Both the position numbers and the translations under genes were made by a program. The notes beneath the pieces were generated by a model. It was not told the origin of the DNA, searched no databases, and was given only the letters and a program-made list of their open reading frames with translations. Positions 1 to 13,000 of a stretch of 64,000 nt of DNA are shown here, piece by piece. Each line of letters starts with the position of its first letter. Positions within the stretch are counted from its first letter, which is position 1. The DNA comes from Aquila chrysaetos chrysaetos. Its lineage: Eukaryota; Chordata; Aves; Accipitriformes; Accipitridae. The stretch is from contig NW_024470408.1 in NCBI RefSeq assembly GCF_900496995.4, forward strand, positions 1 through 64,000. The letters are read 5' to 3'.

Positions 1-470
1 CGCACTGGCTTTCTGCAGAAATGCAAACCCTGGTGCATGCGACCACTTTCCTTCTTGCAACCTCTGCAAAACTACAGAGCAGATGAGTGCAACCGCTGCA
101 CTCTTGCAGAAATGAAACCCTGCTGCACGCAACCACTTCCCTCCTTGCAACCTTTGCAAAACTACAGAGCAGATGAGCGTAACTGCTGCACTTTTGCAGA
201 AATTCAAACCCTGGTGCATGCGACCTCTTTCCTTCTTGCAACCTTTGCAAAACTAGCGAGCAGGTTCACACAACCACTGCGCTTTTGCAGAAATGCAAAC
301 CCTGGTGCATGCAATCGCTTTCCTTCTTGCAACCTCTGCAAAACTACAGAGCAGATGAGTGTAACTGCTGCACTTTTGCAGAAATTCAAACCCTGGCACA
401 TGCGACCTCTTTCCTTCTTGCAACCTTTGCAAATCAAGCCCCGCCGCGTGCAACCGCTCCCTCCCTCGCA
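1..470. repeat. 91-bp minisatellite, about 5 copies
   Basis: Copies can be anchored on CAGAAATGCAAACCC-like starts at 15, 107, 197, 288 and 379, a spacing of 90-92 bp. Each copy contains CTTGCAACCTYTGCAAAACT. It lies in the intron after exon 16 of the minus-strand gene and runs off the left edge. Confidence 0.85.
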
Positions 471-541
471 GAAACCCGAACCGGCTGCACCCAACACCCC
501 TTCCCCCCCCCCCCCCCAGCACCCATCCTGCGGTGACTCAC

Positions 542-1055
542 GGCAGTTGGCAGCCGTCCGCCACTCCTGCAGCTGCCCGCCGGCGGCCTGGCACGCGGCG
601 GCGTAGGCTTGCAAGCTGCGACACAACGCTCCCGCGCCCAACCGACCGCACCGCTCTCGCCGGCACCCAGCCACGTGCTCCTGGGGGGCCACCACCGCGT
701 GGCACCCAACGAAAGGTCCCGTCTTTTCCGCCAGCACCCCGCAAGGTCCCGGATCGGTCGACGGGCAGGTAGGCGGTGGGGTCCCATGGGTGCAGGAGGG
801 GGTGAGGGTGCCCCAAGCAGCACCCAGCTCCTGGGGGGTGGCGGTTTCGTTGTCGGCGTCGCCGTCGAAGTCGCCGCAAAGCCCCTCGGTGCGGCGGCGG
901 TAGGCGTCGGGGAGGGTGAGCAAGGCGTAGGAGTTGCCGTCGTAGAGGAATTTGGGACCACCGCGCACCCGCAGCACCCGGTGGGTGCCCTCCTGGGACA
1001 CCGTGACCGTCCCCCCGGCCAGAGTCAGGGGCAGGAGGTGCCGCTCGCCGTCCAC
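542..1055 (-). CDS. FCGBP: FCGBP-like(-) exon 16: D6 vWD C-terminal half plus C8; last exon in window
   Basis: The exon starts VDGERHLLPLTL. The family motif CGLCGN is degenerate here: EGLCGDFDG, with the first cysteine gone. The C8 part is shortened but keeps CGVL...GPFVGCH and ends WRTAANC. Donor GTGAGT (541-536) shows that more exons follow beyond base 1. The paralogue at 44030-44603 also has a damaged CGLC, at the other cysteine. Confidence 0.87.
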
Positions 1056-4000
1056 CTGCGGGGAGGGAAAAGCGGGGAAAAAAAAAAAAAAAAAAAAAAG
1101 AAAAGGTGAGCAAGGCGGGGTGCGCATCGCCGAAGTGGAGTTTGCGCCCCAAAAGAGGGATCGAGCCCCAAAATAGGGATTGCAACACGAAATAGGGATT
1201 GCAACACGAAATAGGGATTGCAACACGAAACAGGGCTTGCAACCCAAAATAGGGATTGCAACCCAAAATAGGGATTGTACCACAAAATAGGGATTGCAAC
1301 ACGAAACAGGGATTGGAACACGAAACAGGGCTTGCAGCATGAAACAGGGCTTGCAACCCAAAACAGAGATTGTGCCCAAAAATAGGGATTGCACCCCAAA
1401 ATAGGGATTGGAACACGAAACAGGGTTTGCAACCCAAAATAGGGATTGCACCCCAAAATAGGGATTGGAACACGAAACAGGGTTTGCAACATGAAACAGG
1501 GCTTGCAACCCAAAATAGGGATTGTACCCAAAACAGGGCTTGCAGCCCAAAATAGGGATTGCACCCCAAAATAGGGATTGTACCCAAAACAGGGATTGCA
1601 CCCCAAAATAGGGATTGCAACTCAAAATAGGGATTGCAACTCAAAACAGGGCTTGCAACCCAAAATAGGGATTGGAACACGAAACAGGGATTGGAACACG
1701 AAACAGGGCTTGCAGCATGAAACAGGGCTTGCAACCCAAAACAGAGATTGTGCCCAAAAATAGGGATTGCACCCCAAAATAGGGATTGCAACTCAAAATA
1801 GGGTTTGCAACCCAAAATAGGGATTGCACCCCAAAATAGGGATTGCAACACGAAACAGGGCTTGCAACCCAAAATAGGGATTGCAACCCAAAATAGGGAT
1901 TGTACCACAAAATAGGGATTGCAACCCAAAACAGGGCTTGCAACCCAAAACAGGGCTTGCAACCCAAAACCGGTCTTGCAACCTGAAGCAGTTTTTGCAC
2001 CCGAAAGCATTTTTTACACCCCAAAGCCCCCCAACTCACCGCCACCTCCCACTTGGTGCCCCTGCTCATGCTGACGGTGACCCCGTGCACGGTGACCGAC
2101 AGCTGGCGGATCAACGTCGCTCCTTCCTTCCCGCTTTCCTTCTCCACCTCCACCGTGAAGGGCACCAGCGGACGCTCGGGATCGGCATCCTTGACCGTCG
2201 CCAACGTGTAGGTGCAGGTGCCGGCGAAATGCAGCAGGTGCCCGTCGAAAGTCCTGTACGAAAAGGCACCCAGCACCTCGCAGCGCCCGCACTCTTCGGG
2301 GTAACAACCCTGCACCCCGTCCTGCACCATGCACGCTTCGCCGGCAGCGCAACCCGCCGGCTGGCACTCCACCGTCCCGGTTTTTTGGCAAACGCAACGC
2401 TCGCTGCAACGAGGGCAGGCGAAAAATTCTTCGCCCATTTTGTAGTAGCGCCCTTCGTGCAAGCAACCGCACTGGGCCAAGGGGACGCAACGGTCACCGC
2501 TCAGGAGGAATCCTTCGTTGCAGAAACAGCCTTCGGCGCAGAATTTGGCTTCTTTGCATTCTTCCGCTTCTGTTTGGCCGCGGCACGTGGCCGGGCAGGC
2601 TGGGCCGCAGAGTTCGTAGTGTTGGTTCGGGGGGCAGACGGGGCCTGTGGGAGGGGTGGGTGGGAAATCAGCAGGGCTGGTGTTTGCAGAGCTCCAAAAC
2701 CTTTGTGCACGGAAGCCCTGACACCCCTCGTGCAAAATAGAAAGCTTCCTTGCATGCAAACCCTTCATCCAAACCTGGCTTTTTGCTTGCAAGCCCCAAA
2801 TAATTCATGCATGCGAGACCCAAAACCTCCGTGCAAACCAGACAGCCTTCACGCGTGCAAACCCAACCGCCTTCACGCGTGCGACCCCAAATTCTTTGCG
2901 CAAGCAAAAAAGCATGGGGCAAACCCAACCGCCTTCGCGCGTGCGACCCCAAACCCTTAGTGCAAGCAAAAAAAGCGTCGGGCAAACCCAACCGCCTTCA
3001 AGCATGCGACCCCAAGTGACTTTGCGCAAGGAAAAAAGCGTTGGGCGACCCCAAGCTCCTTTGTGCAATCAAAAAAGCGTTGTGCAAACCCAACCGCCTT
3101 CACGCGTGCGACCCCAAACCCTTAGTGCAAGCAAAAAAAGCGTCGGGCAAACCCAACCGCCTTCGCGCGTGCGACCCCAAACCCTTAGTGCAAGCAAAAA
3201 AAGCGTCGGGCAAACCCAACCGCCTTCATGCGTGTGACCCCAAACCCTTAGTGCAAGCAAAAAAAGCGTCGGGCAAACCCAACCGCCTTCGTGCATGTGA
3301 CCCCAAACCCTTAGTGCAAGCAAAAAAAGCGTCGGGCAAACCCAACCGCCTTCGTGCATGTGACCCCAAACCCTTAGTGCAAGCAAAAAAAGCATTGTGC
3401 AAACCCAACCGTCTTCATGCGTGTGACCCCAAACCCTTAGTGCAAGCAAAAAAAGCGTCGGGCAAACCTAACCGTCTTCACGCGTGCGACCCCAAACCCT
3501 TAGTGCAAGCAAAAGAAGCGTCAGGCAAACCCAACTGCCTTCAAGCGTGCAACCCCAAGTGCCTTTGCGCAAGGAAAAAAGCGTTGGGCGACCCCAAGCT
3601 CCTTTGCGCAACCAAAAAAGCGTTGTTGCAAACCCAACCACCTTCACGCGTGCGACCCAAGCGCCTTTCCGCGAGCAAAAAAGGGGTCAGGCAAAAAAAA
3701 CGCCTTGGCACGTGCGACCCCAAGCACTTTTGTGCGTGCAACCCCCACGAGATCCCCCCTGCCCCGAGCCCCACGTACTGCAGAAGGCGGCAGTGCGCCA
3801 CGGCTTGATGCGGATGCCCTGGCTCTGGCAGGCGGTGACGTAGGCGCTGATGGAGCTGCAGACGGTTTCCTGATGCCCCTTGTAGAGGCAGGTGTCGAAG
3901 AGACAATCGTCGAAGTAGGGAGCCGGGTCGATGGTGCTGTGGCAGGCGCTGAAGGGTCCGTCCTTCTTCATCAGGAGCCCGCAGTGTTTGTTGCCCCGGT

Positions 4001-7000
4001 AGGCACGTTTCTCCGCTTCGGTGCAAACTTTGCAATCCTCGGTGCAACCGGCCCAGCAACCGGGGACGTCGGCCACCTTCCAGGAGTCGGCAAATTGGAT
4101 TTCGTCCGTAGCCGGCTGCCCATTGGACAAATTGAAGTCGTCGTCGGGGTTGCCATTGGCGTTGCCGCAGAGGCCGCAGACGGCCTCCGAGTAGGTGTTG
4201 GGGAGGATGACCCTGGCGTAGCTGTACCAGTCGAAGGTGACGATGACGTCAAAGTCGGTCTTGATGAAGCCGTGGAAGCCACTGAGGTAGACGTGGAGCT
4301 TGTTGCCATGGCTGAAGGGCAGATCCACCAGGATCCCGTTGACCTGGAAGGGCAACATGGGTTGCATAACACCGTGCAAAAACTTTGAAGCCCACCAAGA
4401 CACCACACAATGACTTTGAAGCCCACCAAGATGCCGCACAATGACTTTGAAGCCCACCAAGACACCACACAACAACTTTGAAGACCACCACAACACCACA
4501 TAATGACTTTGAAGCCCACCATGACACCACGCAATGAGCTTGCAACTCAACCGTATGCCATACAACCGTGAAATCCACCCAGGCGCCAATCAATGACCTT
4601 GCAAACCAACCAGGCATCGTGCAATGAGCTTGCAGCCCACCTGAACACCACACAACAAGCTTGCAAACCCCCCAGACTCCATGCAATGAGTTTGAAACCC
4701 AACCAAATGTCACACAAGGACCCTGCAAGCCAACCAAATGTCATGCAAGGACCTTGCAACCAATCCAAATGTCATGTAAGGAGCCTGCAACCCAACCAAA
4801 TGTCACGCAAGGACCTTGCAACTCATCCAAATGTCATGCAAGGACCTTGCAACCCATGCAAATGCCACGCAAGGACCTTGCAACTCATCCAAATGTCACG
4901 CAAGGACCTTGCAACCCATGCAAATGCCACGCAAGGACCTTGCAACTCATCCAAATGTCACTCAAGGACCTTGCAACCCATGCAAATGTCATGCAAGGAG
5001 CCTGCAACCCAACCAAATGTCACGCAAGGAGCCTCCAACCCAACCAAATGTCATGCAAGGAGCCTGCAACCCAACCAAATGTCACGCAAGGAGCCTGCAA
5101 CCCAACCAAACGTCACGCGAGGACCCTGCAACCCATGCAAATGTCATGCAAGGACCTTGCAACCCATCCAAATGTCACGCAATGAGTTTGCAACCCAACG
5201 GGACACCACCCATCAACCTTGCAACCAAACCCAACGTCATGCAACGACCTTGCGACCCACCTAAACACCATACGAGGACCTTGCAGCCCACCCAGATGCC
5301 GCGCGGTGACCTTGGAACTCGCCGGCGCCTCGTTCTCCCCTACCTTGAGCTTCTTGGGGTGCGCCTGGCTGAGGCTGAGGGTCATGTTGTAGACCGTCAA
5401 GGTGACCTCCTTGGTGTAGGAGACCACGCGGCTGCCCCGGTTGTTATTCTCCACGGTGACGGTGAAGGGGACGAGGGTGGGGTCGTCAGAGCAGAGGCCG
5501 GCCAACCGGTAGACGCAGGTGCCCATGAAATCGTAGCGGCGCCCGTCGAAGGTGGTGTAATGGGGGTCGCCGGTGGCCACGCAGACGGAACGGCTCTTGG
5601 CCACGCACTGCCGCACGCCCTTCACCACGGCGCACCTCTCGCCCGACTTGCAACCGGCTTCCTTGCACACCACCATGCCCAAATCGGCGTCACACCTGCA
5701 CCGAGATTTGCAGGTCTCGTCGGCCCAGAACTCTTCACCGGGACGGTAGTAACGACCGTCGTGGGTGCAGCCGCAGCTGGCCACCGCCACGCATTGGCCG
5801 CCGCTGAGGACGTAGCCCTCGTTGCAGGCGCAGGTCTCGACGCAGGGTTGGGTGCAAGCGGCGGGCGCATCCTGGTTGGTGCACGTGGCCGGGCAGGCGT
5901 TGCCACAGGCTTCGTAGTGGCTGTTTTTGGGGCAGGGGTAACGCTGCGGGGGGGGGGGGGGGGAGGAAATGGAGCAATTAGAGGGGGGGACGATGCAGCA
6001 GCATCCCGCGGGTATTGCAGAGAGTTCACGCGACGAGCGCTTCGCACGCAACGTCCCGGGGACGGACGTTGCGCCGCGAGAATGCACCGAGCGCTTTGCG
6101 TGCATCGTCCCGGGGAACGGGTATTGCACCGTACGAATGCGTTAAGCACGTTGCATGCAATATCCCGGGGATGGAAGTTGCACCGTGCTTTTGTGGAGAG
6201 CACCTTGCATGCAACATCCCGCCTAGATTTTACACCAAGCAAATGCGCTGAGCGCTTGCATGCACCAGCCCGGGCTGGATATCCCCCTGTGCTCATGCAC
6301 AGAGTGATTTGCATGGATATTTGCATGGATTCAAGGCTGGATATCCTCTTGTGTGAATGCACTGAGTGTTTTGCATGCCACATACCCAGGTGTGGATATT
6401 CACCCCTGCAAATGAATCAAGTATTTTGCATCCAACGTGGCCGGGCCTGGATATTGCACCATATAAATGCATCAAGCCCTTTGCGTGCAACATTCCGGGG
6501 CTGGATATTGCACCGTGTTAATGCACCGAGTACTTTGCGTGCAACATCCCGGGGCTGGATACTACCCCGTGCAAATGCATCGATTATTTTGCATGCAACA
6601 TCCCAGAGCTGGATATTCCCCCTGTGCAAATAACACCGAGTGTTTTGCATGCATCATCCCCTGCAAATAACACCGAGTGTTTTGCATGCATCATCCCCTG
6701 CTAGATATTCCCCTTCTTTGCAAAATCACATAGACGGAGGAGGAAGCCCGTTGCTTACAGCAGCCCGACGGCGTCCTCCAGTCATGCACGACGGCTCCGT
6801 GCTTCTTGCAGGTGGACGCGTAAGCCTCCAGCACCTGGCAGAGGATTTTCTTCGCCCCGTTGCTCATGCACACGTCGTAGAGGCAGTTGCGGTAGAACTC
6901 CTGGGGCTTGACGATGTTGTGACAAGCCTTGAAGGGCCCCTGGAAGCTTTTTTTGATGAGACCGCAGTACTGGTTGCCCCCGTACAGCTCTTTTTTCTCC

Positions 7001-10000
7001 TCCTCGCACACCGGGCAGGTGCCTTCGCAATAATCCCAACAAAACGGGTCGTCGTCGTCGAGGACTTTCCAGCCTCCGGCCCAGGCCACCAAGGTGTTGA
7101 GGTCGCTGCCGCCCTCGGGGACGTCGTCCTCGGGCTTGAGGTTGAAATTGCCGCAGAGACCGCAAGTGTGTTTGTAGTAGCTGCTGGGGAGGTCGATATG
7201 CAGATGCCAGTTCCAGTCGTACGTTACCCGGAGCCCAAAATCTGTCTCCAGCACGGCTCTGAGCCCGCTCTGGAAGACCTGCACCTTGCCGTCTTCCAGG
7301 CTTACCGGGAGCAGCGTCACCACCCCGTTCACCTGCGGGCGGGGGGAACCAGTTGTGAGCGCGGTTCACCGCGGCGCGCAATCGCTTCTGCGGCCGTTCC
7401 TCGCTGCAGCGGGCAACCACCTCGCCGCGGCACGCAATCACCCGCCGCAGCGAGAAAACACCCACCGCGAGGTCCGTGCCCTCCTGGCAAGATCCAAAAC
7501 TTGGAGCCAACCTCATCAGGGGCTGCCGAGATGCTCGGTGCAGCAAAAATCCTCCAGTTTCATGACATCGCTGCCTTCGTCGGGCTTTGCTTTTGCCTCA
7601 CCCGACTCGCAGGCGCCGGCTGCCACCGCAAACCTCCCGGGGGGGGGGGGGGGGGGGGGCGTTCCACCCGCTTTGAGGTTTCTCGGAGACCTACTGCAGC
7701 CACTTTTGGTGGTTTTGGCTTCCGCAAGGGGTAGAAAACCACCACAGGTTGCCCCATGCAAGGCAGCGTATTCCCGGCATACCCCAACATTCCAAAAATC
7801 CGCATTGCGGTTTGATTGATTTAGCCAAAAATAACGGTGGCCCTGATGGAGCAGGAAGGGGGGGTTGAACGCGGTGGAGGAGATGGACAAAAAAGGAGGT
7901 GGGGAAGCGATGGATGAAAAAAGAGGTGGGGAAAAGCCAATTTTCCCTCAATTTTAGGCCAACTCACCCTGACTTTGCCCACTTCCCTCAGGTGGATGGA
8001 GACGTGTTGGCCGTAGACCTTGATGTTGGCCAAGCTCACGTAGGAGATAGATTTCACCCCACCACGGATGTCGTTCTTGCCCTCCACCTTGAAGGGCACC
8101 AATGTGGTGTCGTTCCCGCAGGATTCGGCTATGGTGTAGGTGCAAGTGCCTTGGAAGTCGAAATCGAGCCCGTCGAAGGTGTGGTAGTGGGGGTCCCCCC
8201 AAGCCCAGCAGCTGGCAACCAGGGATGGGACACATTTGGCTTGGCCACCCTTCAACTTGCACCTCTCCTTGGGCCGGCACCGAAGGGCTTTGCAGGGATC
8301 TGGAAGGAGAAGAAACCATGGGAGAAACCATGGGAGAAGTCCTGGTGAGGAGGACATCCCACCTCACCACGCAAACCAAGCGTCTTCACCAGTGTTGAGG
8401 TCCCACCAAGTGTCCTCTGCTCCCCCTTGGGCTTTGGCAGGAGATTGGCACCTCCGAGATGTAAATCAGAGCACAACGATCCATCGCCAAACCCAAATTT
8501 CCCCTTTTCAGTTGTCTTTCCCCCCGCCCTGTTCATGGAAAAAAGCATCGAGATTGGGTTCATCCTTACCCAAGATTGCACCCATCCTTCAAGAGCAAGG
8601 CGAGTGGTTAAAACAGGACACAGGAGTGAACGCAAAGCCAAGGGGTGGCTTTTCTGAAGCATTTTGCGCCTCCAAAATTCTCCCATCACATCCCTGACCC
8701 TCTTAGGGTGGGAGACCGGCTCTGTAGCCTCCGTCTCCCCTTGCTGTAAGGTTTGCACCTCAGCCTGCACCTCCAAATTAAACATCCAGACCAGCCCCAG
8801 GATCTTCTCCGGCTCCAAGATTCTCCCCCCCCTTTTTTTTTTTAACTCAAGCAACTCCATTTTTCCTTACTTCGATTGATGCAACCCAAGATCCCATCCC
8901 GGATTTCACAGGTTTCATCATCGGTGCAGCTGTGGCTGCTGCAAGTCAAGCCCTTGCCAGGGACACACGTGCAACGCTGCTGGCAGTTATCCTTCAAGAC
9001 CGACTCGTGGGGCTGCAGGGCGAGAGGTTGCAAAGCGTCGTGATTAGAAAAGCAAACTGCGTTACACAGAAATGCATAAAAATATGTAGATGGGGGGGAA
9101 AAAAATGATATATTGAGGTCTACCGGCGAGAATAAGCAGCTTTGCGAAATGCAGAATTGCTGAGGAATTGATCCCTTTTGTTGCAAGAAAAAAATGCAGG
9201 GAAAAAAAAAATCCCTTTGCCCTCTTCCACCTCCTCTGAAGGAAAAATATATTATTATTTAGCGCCTTCAGGTGCGGAAAGCATTGCTACTATCTGGGCA
9301 TCCACATCTGTGCTAGCACCTTTATGCCAAGTGATAAAAGAGATGGAAATGCCCCAATTTTCTTCACGTGAAACCACAGAATCGCTTGGCAGATGGAAGA
9401 TTTTGAGGGTTGGTGTTTTTTTTTTTTTCCTGCAAGGTGCTTTGGGCCGTGCGCACGTCGCCTTTGGAGCAACGTGCTGCAACGCAGGCAGGAGGAAAAT
9501 GTTAAAAAAAATCCCCCAACCCCCCCCCAAACTCGGGACATTACTACCTTATAATATTTCCCATCCACAAAGCATCCACATTTGTCCTCGGGAACGCAGC
9601 CACGTCCATCAAAGGTGAACCCTTTATTGCAGTGGCAGCCTTCGACACAGGTTTTGGGGCATTTGGAAGAATCCACAAGCCCTGTGCAACTGTTGACGCA
9701 GAGGTTGGTGCAGAGGGAGTAGTTGCTGTTGGCCGGGCAGCTGAGGGCTAGAAGGAGAAGGATGATCATCCCAAGATTGAACGTTGGGTGGAAGAGTAGG
9801 GGGGTTGCACCCCAAGGAGATGGCAGAGCCCAAACGCTGGCGAAAATGCAACCCGTTGGCACTTGGTGTTGGGGACAAGTGGGAAAAGCCAACACAAGCA
9901 CCAAGAAAGTGAATTTTTGTTGGCTTTTCCCGGTGTCAATGAAAGTTCACCCCCGTTGGCTCGTGCATTGGCTTTTCACCCCCTACCAACAAAAATACAT

Positions 10001-13000
10001 CTGTTTGGTGCTTCTGTTGGCTTTTCCCACTTGCCCAAAATGCCAATGAAAATCCACCCGGTTGGCACTTACGTTGGTTTCTCCTGCTTGTCCAAACCGT
10101 GGATGAGAACACACCCGGTTGGTGCTCGCGTTGGCTTTTCTCATTTATCCCCAGCGTCAATGAAAACGCACCCCCCCCCCCTTCCATTGGCTTTTCCCGA
10201 AAACGCACCCCCCTTCCATTGGCTTTTCCCGGGTGCAACGATTTTCATGCCATCATCATCCTCCCCACCCTGGGCTCCCAACCCAACAGCACCATTTGCA
10301 TCACCCCATGCATCGAGGGTGCTCAGCACAGACACCCGACCCCAGCGTCCCTTAGAAATAAATTATAAAGCCCTGCCTATTTTTCAATTAATCCCAAAAA
10401 GATGTGACTTCCCGGCCGCGAAGGACATTTCCCACCCGCGACGCCCCCGCTTACGGCAGAAGGACGGTCTTCTCCAAGCCGCGATGACGCCACCGGCGTC
10501 TTGGCAAGCAGTGGCGTAGCTCTGGATGCTCTGGCAGAGGACACGGGTGTCCCCTCCAGTGAGGCAAAGATCGTGGAGGCAGGCTTGGAAATATAGGTCT
10601 GGCTTGACGAGGTTGTGGCAGGAGTCGAAGGGACCTTTCGGTAACGTGAGGATGCCGCAGTAGTTGGGTTTCTGGAGGACTACCTTCCTCTCCTCTGTGC
10701 AGACGGGGCACTTGTCCTTGGGGCACTCATCGCTGCAAGACGCATCGGACGTTTTCCAGGCAGAACCAAAGACCATCGCGTTGGCGGCCTGTTGGCCACC
10801 GGGGAGGCGGAAATCGTCCTTCTGTTGCCCGTTGTAGTTGCCACACAGCCCGCAAAGGTGGCCCTGGTAGCTCTGCGGGACCGTGACCGCCACGTGGCGG
10901 TGGAGGTCATAGCGTATGACAAGGCCGAAGTCGGTCTGAAGGAGGACGCCCGTCCCGTGTTGGTGCACCTGGACCCGTCCCTTGCTCAGGATGGCCGGGA
11001 GGTGGTGGAGTATGGAGTCCACCTGGGACCGAGAGAGAGAAATCCTCCAGTGAGCCTCAAGGATGCTACAAGGAGAAAACTACGGAGGTAGGAGCAAAAA
11101 ACATCGGGGGAAACACCTTCCAACCAACCTTTTCATGAATTTACTGCTCCCCTTTGAAACTGGAAGGCAAAGCGGGGATGAGCAGGGCTTTGTCTTGCAG
11201 ATAAGGGTGAGATCTTCCCTCCATCAAGGAAAACCAATTTTTTGGGCTTCCCTGCTCACACCCCAAAAAAGGCGGCCCACAAAACATGGCCTTACTGTGA
11301 CGGTGCAGCTCTTGCTTCACGCCAGAGTCAACGTGAGCCTGGAGACTTTGACACCGACATGCTTGCAACCAAAAAGAGGTACGGCTGCGCTTCACGATCC
11401 ACCATGACAGGTCCCTTGTTGCCTCACACCAAGGTCAACATGAGCCCGTAGACGTTGCCACCAAAATGTTGGCCCTCAAAACGAGATGGAGCACAAAGCA
11501 CAGACTTAACTGTGACGGGTCCCCTCTCGCCTCGTGTCAAGGTCAACACGAGCCCATAGACTTTGACGTCGGCACGTTCGTACCCTAAAAGAGGTGGACC
11601 GCCCCGCGTGGGCGGGGACTGTGTCCCTCTCGCCTCGTGGCAAAGTCAACATGAGCCCATAGACTTTGTCACCAGCGTGTTTGGGCCCGGAAAGAGACGG
11701 ATGACCAAGTACCGCCTTACCATGACATCTCCCTTCTTGCCTCGTGTCAAGGTCAACGTGAGCCCGTAGACTTCAACAGACAACGCTTGGATGCCGGAGG
11801 CCTTCCTCTTCTGCCGGCCGTCCTTCTCGATTTTCACGACAAATGGTTTGACGCTGTCGCCGCCGCAGGTCTTCGTGAGGACGTAGGAGCAGGTGCCCGA
11901 GATGTTGAAAGCCAGCCCATCGAAGGAGAGATAGTTGCGGTCACCGGTGGCTACGCAGGCCCTGAGCGTGGCGGGTTGGCATTGGAAGACGCCATCGATG
12001 AGTTTGCCTTCGCTGTCTCCCGGGCAAGGAATTTCTTGGCAGTCGACGACGCCGCCGGCCTGGCACTGACAATTCTCCTGCTTGGTGGGGAAGAAGGTCT
12101 CCTTCGCCTTGTAGTAGAAGCCCTGATGGAGGCACCCGCACTGGGACATGGGGACGCACTCGTCACCGCTGAGCACAAAGCCGTCGTTGCACACGCAGCC
12201 CTCCCTGCACCGCTCTGAGCACTTCACCGGGGTGTAGATGCTGCTGCAGGTCTGCGTGCAGCTCTGGGAGCAGAGCTCGTAGTGGCTGTTCGCAGGACAC
12301 GAAATACCTGCCACGACACAAGGAGATTCGTTAGGAGCAAGGAAATTACAGGCCAGGTCCTGCAATTTCCCTGCAATTAGGGACACCGTTGTGCCTGGTC
12401 ATGAGGTTCACCAGGCGTAGAACTTGTTTTACCCAATTGCTTCATGGTTAAATCTCATCTCTTCCTCATTGTGGGAATGATGAGGGAAGGGGTGTCCATA
12501 AGAGACATTTCAACCCTTTGGAGGTGGGGATTTTAGCCCCCTGAATCACCTGGTTCTCCCCATTATCGTCGAGGAAACAAGGACATTCCCTCAAGCGACA
12601 GAATCGCTCCCACGTTGGGTCCCCAATCGACTTCCGGGGCGGGTCCCTGTCCCCTAATTTAGATATTTTTGGTGCATCTCCTGTGTTTTGCCCTCTAAGC
12701 AATCCAGGCAATTAGCCCTCCCTCTCGTTTTTAGTCAATGCGAAGGATTTGGTGCTTATTGGGGCTAAATTATTCGACCCGTCGTAGCCAGATGAGACAT
12801 CTTGTTCCCTGGAAAGGTTTCTGGGCATTGGCTGTAAACAGAGATGATGCAACCAACCTAGACTTTGGGTGGGATAAAGCACCACTGAGTGAGGTGATTC
12901 CCAACCTCTGCTTCGTCCCCACATGGGTTTGGCCCAGGATTGGGGTTCCCTTTGATGCTCGTGACCCCTCACGAAGCCGAAACCCCTCCAATTAGCCCAA

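Noticed and set aside
204-2010. Minus-strand ORFs that join exon 16 or 15 to a long Cys/Phe/Leu repeat
   Set aside because: The repeat part is the 20-bp intronic array; clear splice sites at 1056 and 2039 separate it from the real exons.
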